Below are positions 1-7,518 of a DNA stretch of 10,215 nucleotides, piece after piece. The notes below the pieces were generated by a model. It made no database searches and was not told the origin of the DNA. It was given only the letters and a program-made list of their open reading frames with translations. The stretch's first letter is position 1, and every line of letters begins with the position of its first letter. A program made the position numbers and the translations under genes. This stretch comes from Acidobacteriota bacterium. Its GTDB lineage: Bacteria > Acidobacteriota > Terriglobia > Terriglobales > Acidobacteriaceae. The stretch spans positions 1-10,215 of the forward strand of contig QHVR01000423.1 of assembly GCA_003223595.1 (NCBI GenBank). The letters are read 5' to 3'.

Positions 1-11
1 AAGGGCTAGTG

Positions 12-29
12 CTTGGGAGCCTTCCCAGG
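12..29 (+). other. Short inverted repeat (possible leader hairpin)
   Basis: CTTGGGA (12-18) can pair with TCCCAGG (23-29), giving seven base pairs including one G-U wobble, with the 4-nt loop GCCT. It sits just upstream of the ribosome binding site of the receptor gene. There is no downstream T run, so it is not a classical intrinsic terminator. It could be a leader hairpin or chance. Confidence 0.25.
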
Positions 30-30
30 T

Positions 31-36
31 TAGGAG
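31..36 (+). promoter_or_regulatory. Ribosome binding site of the TonB receptor
   Basis: TAGGAG (core AGGAG at 32-36) lies 7 nt before the ATG at 44, which is ideal Shine-Dalgarno spacing and supports this start codon. Confidence 0.7.
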
Positions 37-43
37 TCCCACC

Positions 44-3000
44 ATGAAGCTCGCAAAGTGTCTGGCTGTTCTATTGGCGCTCGCTGTCAGCGTTGGATGC
101 GCGCAGTTGCTGCTGGCGCAAGGCACAGATCTCGGTACGATTCGGGGAACAGTCACTGACCCCAGCGGCGCAGTCGTCGCAAATGCAAGCGTGACCATTG
201 CCGATCAGGCCACGGGCACGCTCCGTCACACGGAAACGAACCCCCACGGCGAATATCAAATATTCGGACTTCCGTCAGGCACTTACAAAGTGACAATCGC
301 CGCGCCTGGCATGACGGCTTCTAACGTGACCGGCATCGTTTTGACGGGCAGCGATACTGTCAATGCCAACGCCGTTCTCAAGATCTCGACCGCCAGCGAA
401 AGTGTAGTGGTGACCACTGAGGCTCCGGCGATCAACACCGCCGATCAGACGATTGCCGACACGATCACCACCCGCGAGGTCATCGACCTGCCGCGCGACA
501 GCCGGGATGTCTATCAGTTCCTGTATCTCAATCCGAATATCACGCAGGGCACAGACGCAGGCGAATTCAAATTCCTGGGGTTCCAGAGCTATGGTGCCAA
601 TTTTTCGCTCGATGGCCAGCGCTCCAATAACGCGATTTTCGGCTCCCCCACCAACAGTGAGCCTTCGCTCGAAGCTGTGGGCGAAGTGAATGTTCTCTCC
701 AACGATTTCAGCGCTGAGTATGCGGGCATTTCTAATATTCGCATTACTACCAAGCGCGGCGGATCGCAGTTTCACGGCTCGGCCTTTTACAACAACAAGA
801 ATTCCGCCCTGGCCGCGTGGCAGATACAAGACCTGCAAGGGAAGAGAGACTTTGTTCCGAATCAGTTTGTAAGCAAGTTCCCGACGCCGTATTTCAACGA
901 AAATGATATTGGAGGATCACTGGGCGGGCCCATACCTGGAATCAAGAAGACTTGGTTCTTTGCAGCGTACGAACGAAACTACAACAGATCACCTAAAGAC
1001 ATCTTCAACAGCAAGCTGCCGTATCCGTCCTTCTGGACCGGGGATTTCTCCCCACTCATCAATAACGCCAATCCCAATCCCGGTTTGCTTCCGGACGTGC
1101 CGGCTTCCGTAAGCCTGACACCGGCTGAAGTGGCAGCTAATACTTACAATGGCCTGGGCCAGCAATTCGTCACCATACCTTCGCGTCTCCTCAATCCGAA
1201 CGTGCAGCAGCTTATTGGTGTTTACTTTCCAAAAAACCTCCAAGGCACGACTCCGGCGATGGCGGTGGATGATACCGGCCTTCCCACCGGAAAGATTGAT
1301 GGCGGATATCAGACGTTGCTTCCCGGAGGTTCGACTCGGGATCTGGGGACTCTTCGCGTGGACCACGATTTTACCGATAAAGACCGCGTGTATGTCGTTT
1401 ACAACGCACAGGCTTTTGTCGGTACCGGGAATCCGGCTGCGGGCAATAACATTCCCTTCACTGGACTCGGTCTTTTGCAAACCGACCGCCGTAATAACAC
1501 ACTCTCCGGTTCGTACGTGCGTAATTTCCGGAACAATCTGATCAACGAAGCGCGCGGGGGCTTCAATCGCGAATACAACTTTCAACACGCCAAGACAACC
1601 CTGCAGAGTTTCCTATCCAGCATCGGCCTCGACTCTAGTGCCATTGACGCGTTTGGGGCGGTGGTCGGTCCCTCGGTGCTCGCCACCCACGGATTCCCTT
1701 CGATTAATTATGGAGGAACGTTCCAGGGTATTCCCACCGGCGGAAGAAACACAGAACGTCAGCAGAGCCAGTACCTTCTCACTTTTGGCGATACCCTCAC
1801 CTGGGTAGTCAAGAATCATAATCTGAAGATGGGCGCTGATTTCGTGAGGAATCAGGGGTTAGACGGCTTCACCCAAGGACGGGGTGCTCCGCGCGGTACG
1901 ATGACTTACACCAACCCCACCGCATGCGCTAACGCTGCAGATTGTGCGGGTGCCGCCACCGACCCGTTCACTGATTTTCTGCTCGGGTTAGCACCCAGTA
2001 GCGTCGTTTACGTCCCGGAGTCGCGGCCAAATATGGATGCGCACAACTGGGAGCAGGGCTACTTCTTTCAGGACGATTGGAAGGTCAACTCCAGGCTGAC
2101 ACTCAATCTTGGAGTGCGCTACGAGTATCTGTCTCCGTTCGTAGACAAGAACGATCTCCTGATAAACTTTGATCCCACCTTCGTTGATTCCACTACCGGC
2201 CAGAAGGGGCGGATTGTTGTTCCGTCTAGTAAAACGCTTCCATTCTTAGATGCCCGGTTGACTAATTTTGTGCCTGTGGTCACCGCCGGCCAGTCAGGAC
2301 TTGGCATCGGCCGAGGTTTGGTACAGGGTGACAAGAATAACGTCGCTCCGCGCGTCGGCATTGCACTGCGCTTAGGGGATCGATCCGTGGTGAGAGGCGG
2401 ATACGGAGTGTACTTTCCAACGTCGGCTGCCCAGGGGATGCGCGATCCGCTTGCAACCAACGGTTTCAATCAGTCGCTTAGGAAGAACAACGACCCGACT
2501 GCGCCATTGCAACCGTGGCCGACTCCGATGACCGGAGGGCTTGCCGCACATGCAGGTGGCCAGCCATCGATCAACGCTGTACCTTTTGGACTTCACCAAC
2601 CGCTCATTCAACAGTACAACGCCACCTTTGAACGGGAGCTAGGGCAGAAAACTTCTGTACGTTTTTCTTACCTCGGATCGACCGCGCATGGCCTGATTCT
2701 GGGCAGAGACCTAAACCAAATCGCTCCCAGTAATGTTGGGTGGGGTACAACGCTCGCCGATCCCGACACCGGAATAGGAGATGGAATTAACCCCTGTGAC
2801 CCTATGGCAGGGGACTGTGGAGCATCGCTTGCAGACTACGCAAAGATTCCCTTTTCTCAGCTGGGCGACTTTTTGATGACTTTCGGAAACTTGGGTCACA
2901 GCCAGTCAAACGCCTTTCAGACTCAGGTCGAGCGTCGTTACGGCAATGGCCTGATGTTCAATGCGTCTTACACGTACCAGGACCAGAAATCTACAGGCTT

Positions 3001-3853
3001 GGATCAGGGCAATTCCAGCTTAGGTGGCGCGACCTACAATCAATTCAAGCCGAACATTGACTACGGCGAGGATGCGTGGTTATCGCGCCATCGCTTCGTT
3101 TTTTTTGGGCTTTATGATTTGCCCGTCGGACGGGGCAGGAAATTCGGAACTTCGTTTTCTGGTTTTGCTGACGCGATCATTGGTGGCTGGCAGACAAGCT
3201 TTCAGATGTTCGCCAAAAGCGGCACCGGATTTACGCCGTTTTACACCTGCAACAGCGACTGTTTCAATAGCAACAACGCAATATTCCCAGGGAATACTGC
3301 CGTAGGGTCCCTTGATGCCGTCGGAGACTTCAGCGGGTCCTGCTGCAGGCCTCTGGTGGTGGGCGACTTCAAGAAGCGCGGTCCAAATCAAGCACCGGAT
3401 CAACTCTTCAATCCCGATGCATTTGCTCCTCCGCCCGTGGGCGCCGATTTCTTTGACAATCGACAGGTCGCAAAACGCAACATTTTGCGGGGACCCGGTG
3501 CCTGGGGGGTGAATTTTGGTCTGCACAAAGACTTTAGATTCGGGGAGCGAGTAACCGCCAATCTCGGGGCTGACATTAACAATGTTTTCAATCATCCCCT
3601 GCGAATGCCGAATTCAGATTTCGGCGGCGGAGGCGGCACCTTCGCCTGGCTCGGCGACCTCACGGTCCACGTTGATCCAAACAATCCGGTTTCTAACGGC
3701 ACGAATTCCGTAGCGTATCCGTTGGCACCGTTTGATCCGGCTGAAACTAGCGCGAACGCGAATCCGGATTTCGGAAGAGCATTCTCTACCTTCTCGCAGG
3801 AGGGCGTGGACAGCCGCCGCACGGTGCGCCTGAGGCTCAGGATAACGTTCTAG
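44..3853 (+). CDS. TonB-dependent outer-membrane receptor, Oar-like, with N-terminal carboxypeptidase-regulatory-like domain
   Basis: This is an outer-membrane beta-barrel receptor predicted to import a ligand, driven by TonB/ExbBD from the inner membrane. The 1269-aa product starts with a Sec signal peptide (MKLAK, then a hydrophobic run, likely cut near A25). A carboxypeptidase-regulatory-like beta-sandwich follows at about residues 31-115 (GTIRGTVTDPSGAVV, then GEYQIFGLPSGTYKVTI). A stretch ESVVVTTEAP at 119-128 sits where the TonB box is usually found. The plug spans roughly 130-245 (DLPRDSRDVYQFLYLNPNI, FSLDGQRSNN), and the rest is barrel. It ends in RLRLRITF with the terminal Phe typical of BAM substrates. 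The length and layout match the Oar-like receptors that are abundant in Acidobacteriota. The ATG is chosen because AGGAG lies 7 nt upstream. Eight cysteines in the mature protein occur as four close pairs. No SusD partner follows, so the ligand is unknown. The family call is firm; the transport substrate is not. Confidence 0.95.
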   Translation: MKLAKCLAVLLALAVSVGCAQLLLAQGTDLGTIRGTVTDPSGAVVANASVTIADQATGTLRHTETNPHGEYQIFGLPSGTYKVTIAAPGMTASNVTGIVLTGSDTVNANAVLKISTASESVVVTTEAPAINTADQTIADTITTREVIDLPRDSRDVYQFLYLNPNITQGTDAGEFKFLGFQSYGANFSLDGQRSNNAIFGSPTNSEPSLEAVGEVNVLSNDFSAEYAGISNIRITTKRGGSQFHGSAFYNNKNSALAAWQIQDLQGKRDFVPNQFVSKFPTPYFNENDIGGSLGGPIPGIKKTWFFAAYERNYNRSPKDIFNSKLPYPSFWTGDFSPLINNANPNPGLLPDVPASVSLTPAEVAANTYNGLGQQFVTIPSRLLNPNVQQLIGVYFPKNLQGTTPAMAVDDTGLPTGKIDGGYQTLLPGGSTRDLGTLRVDHDFTDKDRVYVVYNAQAFVGTGNPAAGNNIPFTGLGLLQTDRRNNTLSGSYVRNFRNNLINEARGGFNREYNFQHAKTTLQSFLSSIGLDSSAIDAFGAVVGPSVLATHGFPSINYGGTFQGIPTGGRNTERQQSQYLLTFGDTLTWVVKNHNLKMGADFVRNQGLDGFTQGRGAPRGTMTYTNPTACANAADCAGAATDPFTDFLLGLAPSSVVYVPESRPNMDAHNWEQGYFFQDDWKVNSRLTLNLGVRYEYLSPFVDKNDLLINFDPTFVDSTTGQKGRIVVPSSKTLPFLDARLTNFVPVVTAGQSGLGIGRGLVQGDKNNVAPRVGIALRLGDRSVVRGGYGVYFPTSAAQGMRDPLATNGFNQSLRKNNDPTAPLQPWPTPMTGGLAAHAGGQPSINAVPFGLHQPLIQQYNATFERELGQKTSVRFSYLGSTAHGLILGRDLNQIAPSNVGWGTTLADPDTGIGDGINPCDPMAGDCGASLADYAKIPFSQLGDFLMTFGNLGHSQSNAFQTQVERRYGNGLMFNASYTYQDQKSTGLDQGNSSLGGATYNQFKPNIDYGEDAWLSRHRFVFFGLYDLPVGRGRKFGTSFSGFADAIIGGWQTSFQMFAKSGTGFTPFYTCNSDCFNSNNAIFPGNTAVGSLDAVGDFSGSCCRPLVVGDFKKRGPNQAPDQLFNPDAFAPPPVGADFFDNRQVAKRNILRGPGAWGVNFGLHKDFRFGERVTANLGADINNVFNHPLRMPNSDFGGGGGTFAWLGDLTVHVDPNNPVSNGTNSVAYPLAPFDPAETSANANPDFGRAFSTFSQEGVDSRRTVRLRLRITF

Positions 3854-3865
3854 GACCAATCCGCT

Positions 3866-3883
3866 GCAGGGACCGGTCGCTGC
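3866..3883. other. 18-bp near-perfect palindrome after the receptor gene
   Basis: The 18 bases read GCAG-G-GACC/GGTC-G-CTGC and are self-complementary except for one symmetric G/G mismatch at 3870/3879. The centre is the perfect 8-bp palindrome GACCGGTC. It begins 13 nt after the receptor stop codon, in the 138-nt gap before gene 2. No T run follows, so a classical intrinsic terminator is unlikely. A dimeric-regulator site or an RNA hairpin that adjusts expression between the two genes is possible. I see no convincing sigma70 -35/-10 pair in this gap. Confidence 0.35.
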
Positions 3884-3980
3884 GTCACGTGGTTTGAAAT
3901 GACGGGCGGCCGGTTTCGACCTCACCATTTGTAGAGCCTTCGTGATACGGGAGCGGGATTGCCCCAGCGCGGCAACATCA

Positions 3981-3988
3981 GGGAGGAG
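3981..3988 (+). promoter_or_regulatory. Ribosome binding site deciding the start of the Asp-box protein
   Basis: GGGAGGAG (GGAGG core at 3982-3986) ends a few nucleotides before the ATG at 3992. It favours that ATG over the in-frame TTG at 3959. The protein read from 3992 begins directly with a standard signal peptide, which agrees. Confidence 0.75.
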
Positions 3989-3991
3989 CTA

Positions 3992-6250
3992 ATGAAACTC
4001 CGTATCCTTGCTTCATTCACGATTTCCATCGTAGTGTGCTTGGCCAGCGCTCTCGCCGAAAGGCCAGGCGGATTCCGGATCGTCGGTCCCGGTGGCGGCG
4101 GCGCGATGTTCAATCCGACCATCAGCCCGCACGACCTCAACACGGTACTGATTTCGTGCGACATGACTGGCTCTTACATCACTCACGATGGCGGCCGAAC
4201 ATGGCGGATGTTCAACCTTCGTGGGGTAGTGAACTTCTTTGTTTTCGATCCGCAGGATCCGAAGACGATGTACGCTCACGCAACCGGATTGTGGCGGAGT
4301 CGGGATGCTGGAGAAACTTGGGCGCTGGTGTCCCCAGTTCCCTCGACCGTGCGTGGCGTGAAGATGAGTTCGGACCACGCCGATGAAATCATTCTCTCGC
4401 CGTCGGATCCATTGGGCAGCATCTACGCGATGGCGATTGATCCCGCCGACTCTCGGCTACTCTACGTGGTTGCGGGTCGAAAGGAGAGTCCAGGTCTGTT
4501 TACCTCTCGCGATGCAGGAGAACACTGGCAGAAACAGGCGGACCTACCCTCGAACGTGCGGCGGTTGTGGGTCGACCCGCACTCAAAACTCGAAGCGCGG
4601 CGGCTTTTCGTGGGAGCGGCGAACTCTGTTGCAATAGTGACAGGGGCACGTGTTCGCACGCTGCCGTTGCCCGCACCCGCCACGGACCTTAGTTTCGGAT
4701 TCGGTTCTGGAGAGCAACCGGTGATTTATTTCACATCCGAACGGGGAGCGTTCCGCTCCAGCGACGGCGGGGCAACCTGGCGTGAATGCGTGCTTCCTGG
4801 CAGCGGCGGCAAGAGTCGCGCGATCGCAACTAGCCTGCAGCATCCGGATACCGCGTATCTCTCTTACAGCGACCTCAGACTCGACGGGAAGACCTGGCTG
4901 GGCGTCGCCAAGACTACAACTGCTGGCGACGACTGGCAGTTGGTTTGGAAAGAATCGTCCGGTCCCGCGACGAACGTTCACGACGACTGGATCACAGAGC
5001 GCTTCGGCGTTACTTGGGGCGAGAATCCGCTGAACATGACGGTGGCCGACCAGGATCCGAACCTTGCGTATGGTACAGACCTTGGCCGTACGATGCGCAC
5101 CACCGATGGCGGCGCGACCTGGGACGGAGTCTATTCGCGCAAGGTTGACGACGAAGGCTGGAGCACTGTCGGGCTTGATGTGACCACCAATTACGGCGTG
5201 CATTTTGATCCATTCGACCCCAAACGCATTTTTATTACATATACGGATATTGGGGCCTTCCGCAGCGAGGATGGAGGCACTTCCTGGACTAGCGCCACGA
5301 TGGGCGTTCCGGACGACTGGACCAACACGACGTATTGGATGGTCTTCGATCCGAAGGTGAAAGGGCGGGCTTGGAGTGTGAACAGCGGTACGCATGACCT
5401 GCCGCGTCCGAAAATGTGGCGGCATACTGCGGTCTCGGCTTACAAAGGTGGTGTGTGCCGCAGCGATGACAGCGGTAAGACCTGGGCAAAATCGAATAAT
5501 GGAATGGATGAGACCGCCGCCACACACATTTTGCTTGATCCCACGAGCCCCGTGGATGCGCGCGTTCTCTACGTTTCCGGGTTTGGCCGCGGAGTGTACA
5601 AGAGCGTGGACGGCGGACACACGTGGGCGCTGAAGAACAAGGGAATCAGCCAGTCCGAACCATTTGCGTGGCGATTGGCCCGCGGCGCAGACGGGATCCT
5701 CTATGTGCTTCTGGCACGACGTTCGGAAGACGGGAGCATCGGGAACGCCGGCGACGGGGCTCTCTATCGTTCTAGCGACGGCGCCGAACATTGGGAGCGG
5801 GTTGCACTTCCGTCTGGAGTAAACGCGCCCAATGGTCTCGCTGCTGATCCCGAGTCTCCGCAGAGGCTTTACCTTGCTGCGTGGGCACGCGCCGTCGGGG
5901 AGCATGGCGAGGGCGGAGGGATTTACCTCTCCGAAAATGGCGGCAAGAGCTGGCATTCGGTATTGGATCGGGACCAGCACGTTTACGACGTGAGCATCGA
6001 TCCGAACGACGCAAAAATCCTGTACGCCGCAGGATTCGAATCCTCTGTGTGGCGGTCCGCCGACAGAGGAGAGCATTGGAAGCGAGTTCCAGGGTTTAAT
6101 TTCAAATGGGGCCACCGCGTGATTCCCGATCCGCAAGACCGAGATCAGGTTTACGTGACGACATTCGGTGGCAGCGTCTGGCACGGTTCCGTGATCGGAC
6201 AGGACAAGCCGGTGGATATCGTCACGCCAACGCTTGAGCCGGGGAAATGA
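3992..6250 (+). CDS. Exported Asp-box (BNR) beta-propeller protein, sortilin/GH74-like
   Basis: The 752-aa product begins with a Sec signal peptide (MKLRILASFT, hydrophobic core, likely cut after ALA at 20-22). The rest is filled with Asp-boxes of pattern S/T-x-D-x-G-x-x-W. They start at residues 64, 103, 172, 256, 370, 425, 491, 538, 594 (G replaced by A), 647 (D replaced by N) and 689, with one more degraded copy near 308-315. Such boxes mark blades of sialidase, sortilin/VPS10 and GH74 xyloglucanase propellers. Twelve copies over about 700 residues suggest two propellers, as in GH74. The opening segment GPGGGGAMFNP, followed by SCDMTGSYI, faintly resembles the start of GH74. Asp57, Asp362 and Asp419 (YTDIGAFRS) are candidate acidic residues, by inference only. 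The sialidase FRIP motif is not seen (FRIV at 28-31). It could be a glycosidase or a non-catalytic binding propeller. It lies 27 nt upstream of the amidohydrolase gene. Confidence 0.88.
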   Translation: MKLRILASFTISIVVCLASALAERPGGFRIVGPGGGGAMFNPTISPHDLNTVLISCDMTGSYITHDGGRTWRMFNLRGVVNFFVFDPQDPKTMYAHATGLWRSRDAGETWALVSPVPSTVRGVKMSSDHADEIILSPSDPLGSIYAMAIDPADSRLLYVVAGRKESPGLFTSRDAGEHWQKQADLPSNVRRLWVDPHSKLEARRLFVGAANSVAIVTGARVRTLPLPAPATDLSFGFGSGEQPVIYFTSERGAFRSSDGGATWRECVLPGSGGKSRAIATSLQHPDTAYLSYSDLRLDGKTWLGVAKTTTAGDDWQLVWKESSGPATNVHDDWITERFGVTWGENPLNMTVADQDPNLAYGTDLGRTMRTTDGGATWDGVYSRKVDDEGWSTVGLDVTTNYGVHFDPFDPKRIFITYTDIGAFRSEDGGTSWTSATMGVPDDWTNTTYWMVFDPKVKGRAWSVNSGTHDLPRPKMWRHTAVSAYKGGVCRSDDSGKTWAKSNNGMDETAATHILLDPTSPVDARVLYVSGFGRGVYKSVDGGHTWALKNKGISQSEPFAWRLARGADGILYVLLARRSEDGSIGNAGDGALYRSSDGAEHWERVALPSGVNAPNGLAADPESPQRLYLAAWARAVGEHGEGGGIYLSENGGKSWHSVLDRDQHVYDVSIDPNDAKILYAAGFESSVWRSADRGEHWKRVPGFNFKWGHRVIPDPQDRDQVYVTTFGGSVWHGSVIGQDKPVDIVTPTLEPGK

Positions 6251-6277
6251 TGTGAGAGACAAGAACGGGTGGTCTCG

Positions 6278-7471
6278 ATGAATCGGCGGGAATGGCTTTA
6301 TGGTGCAGGGTTAATCGCAGGGGCTTCCCCGCTCCTTACGCCCCGGGCAAACGCCCAGGCGGAAAGCCCGCCCGCTCCCAAGCCGCTCGATCTTTCGCAG
6401 TACCAGCCGAAGAGCATGCTGCATGTGAGCGAGTCGCATGTTGAGCGCGCGAAATTTCCCCTGATCGATATCCATACCCACATTTCGGCTTCGACGAAGT
6501 CGGAGGCGGGAGTGGAGCTTGCCGCCGAGCGGCAGTATCTGGGAACGCCGCAAGAACTATTGGCGGTGATGGAGCGAAAGAACATTCGTGCCATGGTCAA
6601 CCTGACGGGCGGATACGAAAAAGGACTCGCCCAAACCGTTGCGCGATATGACCGCGCTTACCCAGGAAGGTTCTATACTTTTGCCGAGCCCTCGTACTCG
6701 CGGTTCAAAGAACCGGACTATCCCAAGCTGCAGGCGCAGGCGATCGAGCAGGCGCATCGTGATGGCGCACGCGGGCTAAAGATTCTGAAGACACTCGGAC
6801 TGTACTTGCGGGAGAACATCACATCGGGGAGCCTTGTGAAAATAGACGATCCCCGGTTTGATCCCATGTGGGACGCGTGTGCACAACTCAATATTCCGGT
6901 GGCCATTCACGTTTCGGACCCGATCGCGTTCTTTACTCCTACGGACCGCTTCAACGAGCGCTACGAAGAGCTGAACAATCATCCCGATTGGTCGTTTTAC
7001 GGCGGCGACTTTCCCAATAACGAAGAGCTGCTGGCGGCGCGCAATCGTGTTATGGCGCGGCATCCCAGAACGCAGTTCGTTGTGCTGCACGTTGGGAATT
7101 TCGCTGAGGATCTGCAAAACGTTTCTGACAACCTTGACCGCTACCCGAACATGTTCGTCGATATCGCGGCGCGCATCGGCGAACTCGGCCGCCAGCCGAG
7201 AACGGCCCACAAATTCTTCGACAAATACCAGGACCGGATCCTTTTCGGTACAGACGCGACTCCTCACGGCGACGACTATCCGCAGCAGGTCTTCAACGAC
7301 AAGCTGTATGAAATTTACTTCCGCTTTCTTGAGACCGAGGACGAGTATTTCGACTACGCTCCGGCGAAAGTGCCGCCGCAGGGCCGGTGGAAGATTTACG
7401 GAATCAATTTGCCGGATTCTGTCTTGAGCAAGGTGTATTACGAGAATGCCGCACGAGTGCTGCGAATCTAG
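6278..7471 (+). CDS. Tat-exported metal-dependent amidohydrolase (amidohydrolase_2/ACMSD-like TIM barrel)
   Basis: The 397-aa protein opens with a twin-arginine signal (NRREWLYGAG, hydrophobic stretch, cut likely after ANA at about residue 26), so it should be folded with its metal before export to the periplasm. The rest fits the amidohydrolase_2 family, a TIM barrel covering ACMSD and gamma-resorcylate-decarboxylase-type enzymes and many uncharacterised hydrolases. HxH is at H66/H68 (LIDIHTHI), a third histidine at H211 (VAIHVSDP), a likely catalytic H271 (VVLHVGN) and the strand-8 aspartate D326 (FGTDATPHG). All expected metal and catalytic positions are present, so it should be active. 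The reaction may be hydrolysis or decarboxylation; the substrate cannot be told. The ATG at 6278 has GGTGG 5 nt upstream. An in-frame GTG at 6269 would add only MVS. It probably shares a transcript with the genes on either side. Confidence 0.9.
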   Translation: MNRREWLYGAGLIAGASPLLTPRANAQAESPPAPKPLDLSQYQPKSMLHVSESHVERAKFPLIDIHTHISASTKSEAGVELAAERQYLGTPQELLAVMERKNIRAMVNLTGGYEKGLAQTVARYDRAYPGRFYTFAEPSYSRFKEPDYPKLQAQAIEQAHRDGARGLKILKTLGLYLRENITSGSLVKIDDPRFDPMWDACAQLNIPVAIHVSDPIAFFTPTDRFNERYEELNNHPDWSFYGGDFPNNEELLAARNRVMARHPRTQFVVLHVGNFAEDLQNVSDNLDRYPNMFVDIAARIGELGRQPRTAHKFFDKYQDRILFGTDATPHGDDYPQQVFNDKLYEIYFRFLETEDEYFDYAPAKVPPQGRWKIYGINLPDSVLSKVYYENAARVLRI

Positions 7472-7485
7472 ATGCGACTTCGCAG
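7460..7485 (+). other. Inverted repeat spanning the amidohydrolase stop codon
   Basis: CTGCGAA (7460-7466) is perfectly complementary to TTCGCAG (7479-7485), giving seven base pairs with a 12-nt loop that contains the TAG stop at 7469-7471. No T run follows. It could form an intercistronic hairpin before the NagB-family gene, or be chance. Confidence 0.25.
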
Positions 7486-7506
7486 TGTAGTTTCGGGCCA
7501 GGAAGG

Positions 7507-7513
7507 TAGGGGA
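7507..7513 (+). promoter_or_regulatory. Ribosome binding site supporting the GTG start of the NagB-family gene
   Basis: TAGGGGA lies 5 nt before GTG 7519, within a purine-rich run starting near 7500. No in-frame ATG exists before the conserved N-terminal region, so GTG is the likely start. Confidence 0.55.
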
Positions 7514-7518
7514 ACAGG

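Noticed and set aside
44..118. Receptor read as a lipoprotein because of a Cys near the signal peptide end (VSVGC)
   Set aside because: The -3 position is Ser rather than a lipobox aliphatic residue, the hydrophobic stretch continues past it, and these receptors are normally processed by signal peptidase I.
275..838. Antisense open frame of 187 codons within the receptor's N-terminal region
   Set aside because: It lies entirely opposite conserved regulatory-like and plug segments and looks like a codon-bias shadow.
3894..3948. Possible sigma70 promoter (TTGAAA at 3894, TGATAC at 3943) before the Asp-box gene
   Set aside because: The two elements are far too widely spaced to pair, and neither has a partner at 16-18 nt.
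3959..3991. TTG start 11 codons upstream for the Asp-box protein
   Set aside because: It would put charged residues ahead of the signal peptide, and the strong GGAGG lies between it and the ATG at 3992.
3992..6250. Calling the propeller a sialidase because of its Asp-boxes and the nearby NagB-like gene
   Set aside because: Asp-boxes occur in many non-sialidase propellers, and neither FRIP nor an arginine triad can be recognised.
4583..6262. Long antisense open frame (559 codons) opposite the Asp-box gene
   Set aside because: Its translation has no recognisable domain, while the sense frame carries a signal peptide and regular Asp-boxes over the same bases. Long open antisense frames are common opposite GC-biased codons.
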